From positions 1-11,603 of the forward strand of contig CANFLJ010000026.1 in assembly GCA_947447815.1 (NCBI GenBank): a stretch of DNA of 11,603 nucleotides, given 5' to 3'. Source of the DNA: Chitinophagaceae bacterium (GTDB taxonomy: Bacteria; Bacteroidota; Bacteroidia; Chitinophagales; Chitinophagaceae). Made by a program: the position numbers and the translations under genes. The notes under the pieces were generated by a model. That model was not told where the DNA came from, ran no database searches, and saw only the letters and a program-made list of their open reading frames with translations. This document shows, piece by piece, positions 7,781 through 11,603 of the stretch; position 1 is the first letter of the stretch, and each line of letters opens with the position of its first letter.

Positions 7781-8479
7781 CTAAATTACACCAAATACTA
7801 TTACCCCAACTTCTGTGCTCCAGTTGCCGGTTGGTTCGCCTTTATAAATATAGATGGCTTTATATTTCCAGTGCTGGCTAACATTTAAAGGTGGCAATTC
7901 GCTGGCATCCAGATAATCGGCATACAGGCTGGTGGCTATTTGAATATATCCTTTCCCATCCCCTTTATCCTTCCACACTTCATATCCCTGAAAAATTCCT
8001 TTTGTTACGTGTAATAATGGGTGGCCTCCTGTAGCCAATTTAATGGTAAGTTCAGCAGTAGCTTCCTCTGGTTTTGGCAATGGTGATATATCTATAATTC
8101 CTAACTTAATTCCAATATTCTCTGTAAAATTTGGACTCTTAAAGCAATCTTGTATTATATCAGAAAATAAAGCGTGAACATTTGCTTTTGGTACTAATGG
8201 CAATATTTCAGGATATACAGGAAGTTCAGGTATAGCACCTAATATTTCATTTTTATTACCATGCAATAATAGCGTTTTATAAGAAGTGAAGGAATGAGAA
8301 GATTTCATTAATTCAGGATGCATACTCACTATTAATTGAACCATTGGGTTACTTTGAACAAGGGAAGCAACTTTTGCGGCAGATAAACCTAAAAGGGTAG
8401 TATAATCGCCTATTATCTTACAAAAATTTAATATTTGAATAGCAAGTAATAAGTCTGTTTTTGCGATATATGATTTCAT
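7781..8479 (-). CDS. Uncharacterised protein with helical N-terminus and C-terminal Fn3/Ig-like domain
   Basis: No enzymatic function can be given to this 232-aa protein. Residues 1-60 are predicted helical, with the stretch TTLLGLSAAKVASL (27-40). Residues about 118-134 contain ENIGIKLGIIDISPLP, and residues about 145-232 look like a fibronectin type III or Ig-like beta-sandwich: FQGYEVWKDKGDGKGYIQIA (163-182), YADYLDASELPP (186-197) and WKYKAIYIYKGEPTGNWS (204-221). The layout resembles a Bacteroidota protein type I recall, with an N-terminal helical bundle, an 'IGxxLGI' element, and a terminal Ig-like domain with a WxYKAIY...G.WS pattern. Its role is unknown. There is no signal peptide, lipobox or T9SS tail. 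The ATG at 8479 is the first in the frame. It lies 74 nt downstream of the cysteine-rich reading frame on the same strand and ends at a good intrinsic terminator. Confidence 0.8.
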   Translation of the reverse strand: MKSYIAKTDLLLAIQILNFCKIIGDYTTLLGLSAAKVASLVQSNPMVQLIVSMHPELMKSSHSFTSYKTLLLHGNKNEILGAIPELPVYPEILPLVPKANVHALFSDIIQDCFKSPNFTENIGIKLGIIDISPLPKPEEATAELTIKLATGGHPLLHVTKGIFQGYEVWKDKGDGKGYIQIATSLYADYLDASELPPLNVSQHWKYKAIYIYKGEPTGNWSTEVGVIVFGVI

Positions 8480-8553
8480 TTTATTTTTTTAATTTGATAC
8501 TAAATGATTAAAAATAGTCTGTTTTGATGTTGTTTAATAGCATTAATCATTTA

Positions 8554-9009
8554 CTAATAATAAGGTCTATTCCAACATCGAAGTGTGCTGATAGAAACAA
8601 CATTTGTAGGCGATAAATAGATTCCAGCAGCCGAAAAACAGTTTGATGTAGGGCTACAAACGTTTCTTGTAGCCGAATAATTATGACTAGCAACCTTACA
8701 AAATGCTCCAGTAGCCGATAAATAGTTTGTTGTAGGGTTACAAACGTTTCTTGTAGTCAAACAATAATGTTCAGTAGCCTTACAAGATGTTCCAGTAGCC
8801 GATAAATAAGTTGTTGTTGGGTTACAAATGTTATTTGTAACGTAGGAGTATATTGCTTCAGAATTGAAAAATAGATGAAAATTGACGTTCTGGAGCTTGA
8901 ATTTCCCAATCGGACATGAGTGAAATGTTTTTGATGTGTTCTCTATGCAGTTGCATTTTTTCTCAACACCAGAAAAAGAATCTAAACACAAAGTCAGATC
9001 TTTTTTCAT
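8554..9009 (-). CDS. Cysteine-rich reading frame with heptad repeats, doubtful gene
   Basis: This is a 151-codon open frame that I do not recognise. Residues 1-60 are non-repetitive. Residues about 61-137 are heptads in the style SATGTSC, KATEHYC, LTTRNVC, NPTTNYL, SATGAFC, KVASHNY, SATRNVC, SPTSNCF. They are the direct translation of a 21-bp DNA repeat. Twelve cysteines are present. There is no membrane segment, no signal peptide and no known domain. Because 21 is a multiple of three, one repeat unit without a stop keeps the whole array open, so openness is weak evidence for coding. The roughly 57 codons outside the array are open too, which argues mildly for a gene. The alternative is a non-coding repeat array that overlaps an accidental frame. 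It could be the first gene of a unit with the 232-aa gene (74-nt gap). Confidence 0.35.
   Translation of the reverse strand: MKKDLTLCLDSFSGVEKKCNCIENTSKTFHSCPIGKFKLQNVNFHLFFNSEAIYSYVTNNICNPTTTYLSATGTSCKATEHYCLTTRNVCNPTTNYLSATGAFCKVASHNYSATRNVCSPTSNCFSAAGIYLSPTNVVSISTLRCWNRPYY
8652..8674. repeat. Array hairpin 1 (dyad at the B/C junction)
   Basis: GGCTACAA (8652-8659) and TTGTAGCC (8667-8674) form a perfect 8-bp inverted repeat with a 7-nt loop. The centre is at 8663. Confidence 0.75.
8736..8758. repeat. Array hairpin 2 (dyad at the B/C junction)
   Basis: GGTTACAA (8736-8743) and TTGTAGTC (8751-8758) occupy the same place in the 84-bp period as hairpin 1, with the centre at 8747. Both differences from hairpin 1 are C-to-T changes. 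Read as plus-strand RNA they turn G-C pairs into G-U wobbles; on the minus strand they would be mismatches. Confidence 0.6.
8821..8841. repeat. Array hairpin 3 (dyad at the array edge)
   Basis: GTTACAAAT (8821-8829) and ATTTGTAAC (8833-8841) form a perfect 9-bp inverted repeat with a 3-nt loop. The centre is at 8831, again 84 bp from the previous dyad. The outer pair that is C-G in hairpin 1 and U-G in hairpin 2 is U-A here. Confidence 0.7.
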
Positions 9010-9077
9010 TATGATTCTTAAGAGAGATTGAATCCCTGCTAAGGCGGCGAAACTAAGGGACGATCAATTCTAAAAAA

Positions 9078-9091
9078 ATGACAATTGTCAT
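9078..9091. promoter_or_regulatory. Perfect 14-bp palindrome ATGACAATTGTCAT, possible operator
   Basis: This is an uninterrupted perfect palindrome located 69-82 nt upstream of the start of the cysteine-rich reading frame. Its length and symmetry suit a dimeric DNA-binding regulator with two helix-turn-helix domains. No specific regulator can be named, and no regulator gene lies in the window. Chance is possible but unlikely for an exact 14-mer in one 600-bp gap. Confidence 0.35.
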
Positions 9092-9392
9092 AAATTAAAA
9101 ATAATTTGAAATAAGTACTAAGGAATGATGCAAAAAGGGTATCAAATTCCATAGATGATATCACTTAAATAGTTACCGCTAATATTTAATTCATTTTATT
9201 GTAAAATATTACTAGTTTATTAGGCATTTTGTTACTTAACATTTATACAAAATATGGATAGAAACAATAGCAATTACCCACTTTAATTTTAATTAGTCAA
9301 CAACGTAAAAGTTAATATACCGTTGGTTTTGAGAATTTTGGAGCAACCTGTGTTATGGCATTTTTAATATTTTATTAGGTAAAATCGTAACA

Positions 9393-9463
9393 TTTCCAAA
9401 TCCGCAAACGAAACCGAGAACGTTTGCGGTAATTTTATTAGCATTTTATTATCAAATTGGAAA
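9393..9463. repeat. Nested inverted repeat upstream of the secreted-protein genes
   Basis: The inner stem is CCGCAAACG (9402-9410) with CGTTTGCGG (9421-9429), nine perfect pairs around a 10-nt loop, GC-rich in an AT-rich setting. The outer stem is TTTCCAA (9393-9399) with TTGGAAA (9457-9463). Plus-strand sequence after the inner stem is T-rich (9433-9450) but has no long T-tract, so it could be a weak terminator, an attenuator in a long leader of the gene at 9608, or a protein-binding site. Confidence 0.55.
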
Positions 9464-9607
9464 ATTTCAACAGTAACTTAGCGGATGAATTTAGTAGGAT
9501 AAAGTTTGTTCTATAGGGTTGTTGTATTATTTACGATTGGATATTATAACCCATAAATCTCATCAAATAGTTAAACACTAAAGTAAAAACACGATAAAGC
9601 AAGTTAT

Positions 9608-10810
9608 ATGAAAAAAGCAGTACTAAAACAATACTCGCCTGTTTCAAATATTTTTTTGAATTATTCCAATATAAATAATGCTAGTTATATGAAATTAAAG
9701 GTCTTCCTTTCAATTATTTTTATAGGTATTAGTAATATGATACTATTCCCTTCTACAGTAGTAGCTCAGACTGAGTATTTCCGAGAAGGATTTGATACTA
9801 CTTCTACATTCTCTACTGATATCAATAATATAGCCCCAAAATATAGTGTAGGTACTAGTAAAGTAGGAACTTGGTATGGGAATGGTGCAGTAATAACGGT
9901 AGGTGGTGTTACAAACAGTTGCATAGGTTCTATACCAACTATAGGAAGAAGTCATATTAGACTAAGGTCTACGGTTGCATCTCCTGATACTGCTTATTTA
10001 ATAACTCCTGTATTAGATTTTGGAATTGCAAATCTTAATTTTATTGCCGGCAGATTTGGTAGAACTTTTACAATCTGGACTACAACTGATACTTTGGCTA
10101 CCACTACTTCTTGGACTTTAATTAAGGCATTTAAACCCGATACCTGCATTTTAGCACCAAATCTTTTCACTACAGTTGCAGTTAATAGTGTAAATGCTAA
10201 AAGGCTTAAGATTCAAGGTAAGGGTGATGCTGATTTTGATAGTGTATGGATAACCAGTATAAATCCAATACTACCTGTAAGTTTTACCAAAGTAACTGCT
10301 ACTATATCCAACGGAATGGCAAGAGTAAGTTGGGAGATTGGTAGTGAACTAAATACTATAGGGTATGAAATTGAAAAATCGGTTGATGGGAAAAATTTTA
10401 AAACAGAAGGAAGCATAAAATCAAATAATGCCAATAAGTATAGCTGGATTGACGCTGCTATTTTATCAAAATTATTTTATTATAGAATTAAAGCTATTAA
10501 TAAAGATGGTAATTTTTGTTACAGTAATGTAATTAAAGTGAATGCTACAAAAACTCCTGAATTAGCTGTTTATCCAAATCCTGTAATGAATAGATTGCTA
10601 AATGTGCAGATTAGTAACTTTAATAAAGGAAATTTCCAATTGAATTTAATAGCAACGAACGGACAGGTTGTATATACTAAATCGGTAGTGTGCGATGCAG
10701 GTGTTTTGGCATTATCTATAGCATTGCCTAATAATGTAGAAAAAGGCATTTATCAATTACTATTGACAGACGGACAAACTAACAATTCTAAAACAATTTC
10801 TATCCAATAA
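9608..10810 (+). CDS. Secreted protein with Fn3-like domain and T9SS type A sorting domain
   Basis: This 400-aa protein is predicted to be exported by Sec and then across the outer membrane by the type IX secretion system, to be released or anchored at the surface. A signal peptide starts at the internal Met28 (MKLKVFLSIIFIGISNMI), with cleavage likely after VVA at 53. It is preceded by an unusual 27-residue extension. Residues about 57-220 form an adhesin/MAM-like beta-sandwich of unknown ligand, containing EYFREGFD and AYLITPVLDFG. Residues about 235-313 match the domain that usually precedes the tail in Bacteroidota secreted proteins: ARVSWEIGSELNTIGYEIEK, SVDGKNF, FYYRIKAINKDG, YSNVI. Residues about 318-400 are the C-terminal sorting domain: LAVYPNPVMNRL, NGQVVY, KGIYQLLLTDG. 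No catalytic motif was seen. The first Met is preferred because the paralogue downstream conserves the extension. There is no Shine-Dalgarno. Confidence 0.9.
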   Translation: MKKAVLKQYSPVSNIFLNYSNINNASYMKLKVFLSIIFIGISNMILFPSTVVAQTEYFREGFDTTSTFSTDINNIAPKYSVGTSKVGTWYGNGAVITVGGVTNSCIGSIPTIGRSHIRLRSTVASPDTAYLITPVLDFGIANLNFIAGRFGRTFTIWTTTDTLATTTSWTLIKAFKPDTCILAPNLFTTVAVNSVNAKRLKIQGKGDADFDSVWITSINPILPVSFTKVTATISNGMARVSWEIGSELNTIGYEIEKSVDGKNFKTEGSIKSNNANKYSWIDAAILSKLFYYRIKAINKDGNFCYSNVIKVNATKTPELAVYPNPVMNRLLNVQISNFNKGNFQLNLIATNGQVVYTKSVVCDAGVLALSIALPNNVEKGIYQLLLTDGQTNNSKTISIQ

Positions 10811-10814
10811 GAAA

Positions 10815-10833
10815 AATATCTCGTTGGGATATT
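10815..10833. other. Weak hairpin between the two secreted-protein genes
   Basis: AATATCTC (10815-10822) can pair with GGGATATT (10826-10833), with one G-U pair and a 3-nt loop, directly after the stop codon of the first gene. There is no following T-tract. It could be a partial terminator or mRNA-stabilising element that sets the ratio of the two genes, or it could be chance. Confidence 0.25.
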
Positions 10834-10857
10834 ACTTAATAATAAAACGGTTCTAAC

Positions 10858-11603
10858 ATGAAAAAAGCAACACAGCAACAATTTACATCTGTTTCAAACA
10901 GATTTATTACTGTATCAAATAAGAATAGTAATATGAAAAAGAATCTACTTAAAGCAGTTAAGTTTTCGCTTATGCTGCTATTTTGCCTAGTAATTGGTAA
11001 AACATCGCAAGCGCAGGTAATTTTTGAAGATTTTGGATCTACTTATTGGGCAACAGCAACAGTTAGTACAGGTAATTCAATAACAAATTCTGTAACTGCC
11101 ACTACAGCTTCAGTTTCCCTAACCTCATGGTCTGCAAATACTACTTCGGGTACAGGAACAGCAAATTCTGCTGCATACACTACTGCTGGAGGAACAGTAA
11201 CTGGTAATTGGTCATGGTATTATAGTAAAGCAAGTGTTTTTCATTCTACTGCTAATACCTCAATGTCCAGAAGACACTCAAATCCTGCTAGTTTAGTAAT
11301 GGGAAGTTCCAGTAGTTTTTTGATTACTCCAGTTGTTCCAAACGGAGTTACTACAATTACTTTCTGGGCAATTACAAATAGTGCGACTTCTACTCCTTTT
11401 CAAGTTGGATTGAATACCAATACTACATTAGCAGTGCCTACTACTGGAAGTTCAAGTGGAGGTACAGCTTACCTACTCAGTTCATCTAACATTGTAATTG
11501 GCACTGCTTGGGCTCAATATACCTATAGTAACAGCGGCACTTATACTGGATTACCAGCTAGACTTGGACTATATAATTCAACTGGTCAAACTTTGGAAAT
11601 TGA
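10858..11603 (+). CDS. Secreted surface protein, paralogue of the preceding gene (3' end outside window)
   Basis: The frame is open from the ATG to the window end (248 codons) with no stop. The N-terminus MKKATQQQFTSVSN resembles that of the upstream gene, followed at Met26 by a signal peptide (MKKNLLKAVKFSLMLLFCLV) with cleavage likely after SQA at 52. The mature part begins QVIFEDFG, comparable with the EYFREGFD of the neighbour. Residues about 160-180 (SSFLITPVVPNGVTTITFW) align with the neighbour's AYLITPVLDFGIANLNF, so the two share an N-terminal beta-sandwich domain of the choice-of-anchor or cleaved-adhesin type. The mature region is very rich in Ser, Thr, Gly and Asn (TGNSITNSVTATTASVSLTS), as in surface adhesins. 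A T9SS sorting tail is expected at the missing C-terminus but is not seen. It starts 47 nt after its neighbour and is probably co-transcribed. Confidence 0.88.
   Translation, partial: MKKATQQQFTSVSNRFITVSNKNSNMKKNLLKAVKFSLMLLFCLVIGKTSQAQVIFEDFGSTYWATATVSTGNSITNSVTATTASVSLTSWSANTTSGTGTANSAAYTTAGGTVTGNWSWYYSKASVFHSTANTSMSRRHSNPASLVMGSSSSFLITPVVPNGVTTITFWAITNSATSTPFQVGLNTNTTLAVPTTGSSSGGTAYLLSSSNIVIGTAWAQYTYSNSGTYTGLPARLGLYNSTGQTLEI

Larger units (their letters stand above)
8606..8836. repeat. 21-bp tandem array, 11 units, with 84-bp higher-order period
   Basis: Eleven consecutive 21-bp units in perfect register start at 8606, 8627, 8648, 8669, 8690, 8711, 8732, 8753, 8774, 8795 and 8816. Nearly all open with a form of GTAGCC or GTAGGG. 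Each unit falls into one of four types by its remaining 15 bases: A (GATAAATAGTTTGTT-like), B (TTACAAACGTTTCTT-like), C (starts at 8669 and 8753) and D (TTACAAGATGTTCCA-like). The order is D' A B C D A B C D A B, so the array grew by duplication of an 84-bp block. The first unit (8606) combines an A-like front with a D-like end. A twelfth, degenerate unit may begin at 8837. There is no spacer diversity, so this is not CRISPR. Confidence 0.9.
9010..9607. other. Gene-free intergenic region, about 600 bp
   Basis: No reading frame with a sensible product, tRNA or known RNA family was recognised between the cysteine-rich frame (minus) and the secreted-protein gene (plus), which are divergent here. 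The region is AT-rich except for islands near 9033-9062 and 9401-9430. It holds a perfect palindrome and a nested inverted repeat, listed separately, and a short imperfect direct repeat (TTTATTAGGCATTTTGTTA at 9216-9234 and TTTATTAGCATTTTATTA at 9434-9451). It must contain promoters for both sides. A relaxed match to the -7 box is AAAGTTTG at 9501-9508, but no clear -33/-7 pair was found. Confidence 0.6.

Noticed and set aside
8606..8836. CRISPR array
   Set aside because: Units are contiguous 21-mers with no unique spacers, and no cas genes are nearby.
9241..9300. Short peptide frame beginning ATGGATAGAAAC
   Set aside because: It is ten codons long and has no ribosome-binding site and no supporting context.

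Overview
The window looks like chromosomal DNA of a Bacteroidota bacterium, most probably a member of the Chitinophagaceae. The evidence is the low G+C content, a DUF4954 protein (a family essentially confined to this phylum), an LspA with the phylum's long insertion, and two adjacent secreted proteins of which the complete one ends in a type IX secretion (T9SS) C-terminal sorting domain. Shine-Dalgarno sequences are weak or absent, as is usual for the phylum. The taxonomic call is inference from protein character, not from a marker search.

Positions 1-7260 hold conserved housekeeping genes. hisF (cut at its 5' end) is followed after 24 nt by a DUF4954 left-handed beta-helix protein. These converge on a pcrA/uvrD-type helicase gene on the minus strand, with a strong symmetric hairpin between the two stop codons. 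Divergent from pcrA is gpsA (glycerol-3-phosphate dehydrogenase), followed by lspA (signal peptidase II), which must use a TTG start. Both act on the cell envelope: GpsA supplies the phospholipid backbone and LspA matures lipoproteins.

Positions 7261-9009 hold minus-strand accessory genes: a two-helix membrane protein of 98 aa, a 232-aa protein of a recognisable but uncharacterised Bacteroidota type with a C-terminal Fn3/Ig-like domain and a good intrinsic terminator, and a 151-aa cysteine-rich reading frame. The second half of that frame is a 21-bp tandem array. The array has an 84-bp higher-order order (D-A-B-C) and carries three inverted repeats exactly 84 bp apart, whose arms change in a pairing-preserving way. 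Whether this is protein-coding or a structured DNA/RNA element is the most open question in the window.

Positions 9010-9607 carry no gene that I can support. They contain a 14-bp perfect palindrome and a nested inverted repeat. Downstream lie two tandem paralogous secreted proteins (9608-10810, and 10858 to the window end, truncated). They share an unusual 25-27-residue extension in front of the signal peptide and a related N-terminal beta-sandwich domain. No RNA gene, insertion sequence, CRISPR array or prophage gene was recognised.
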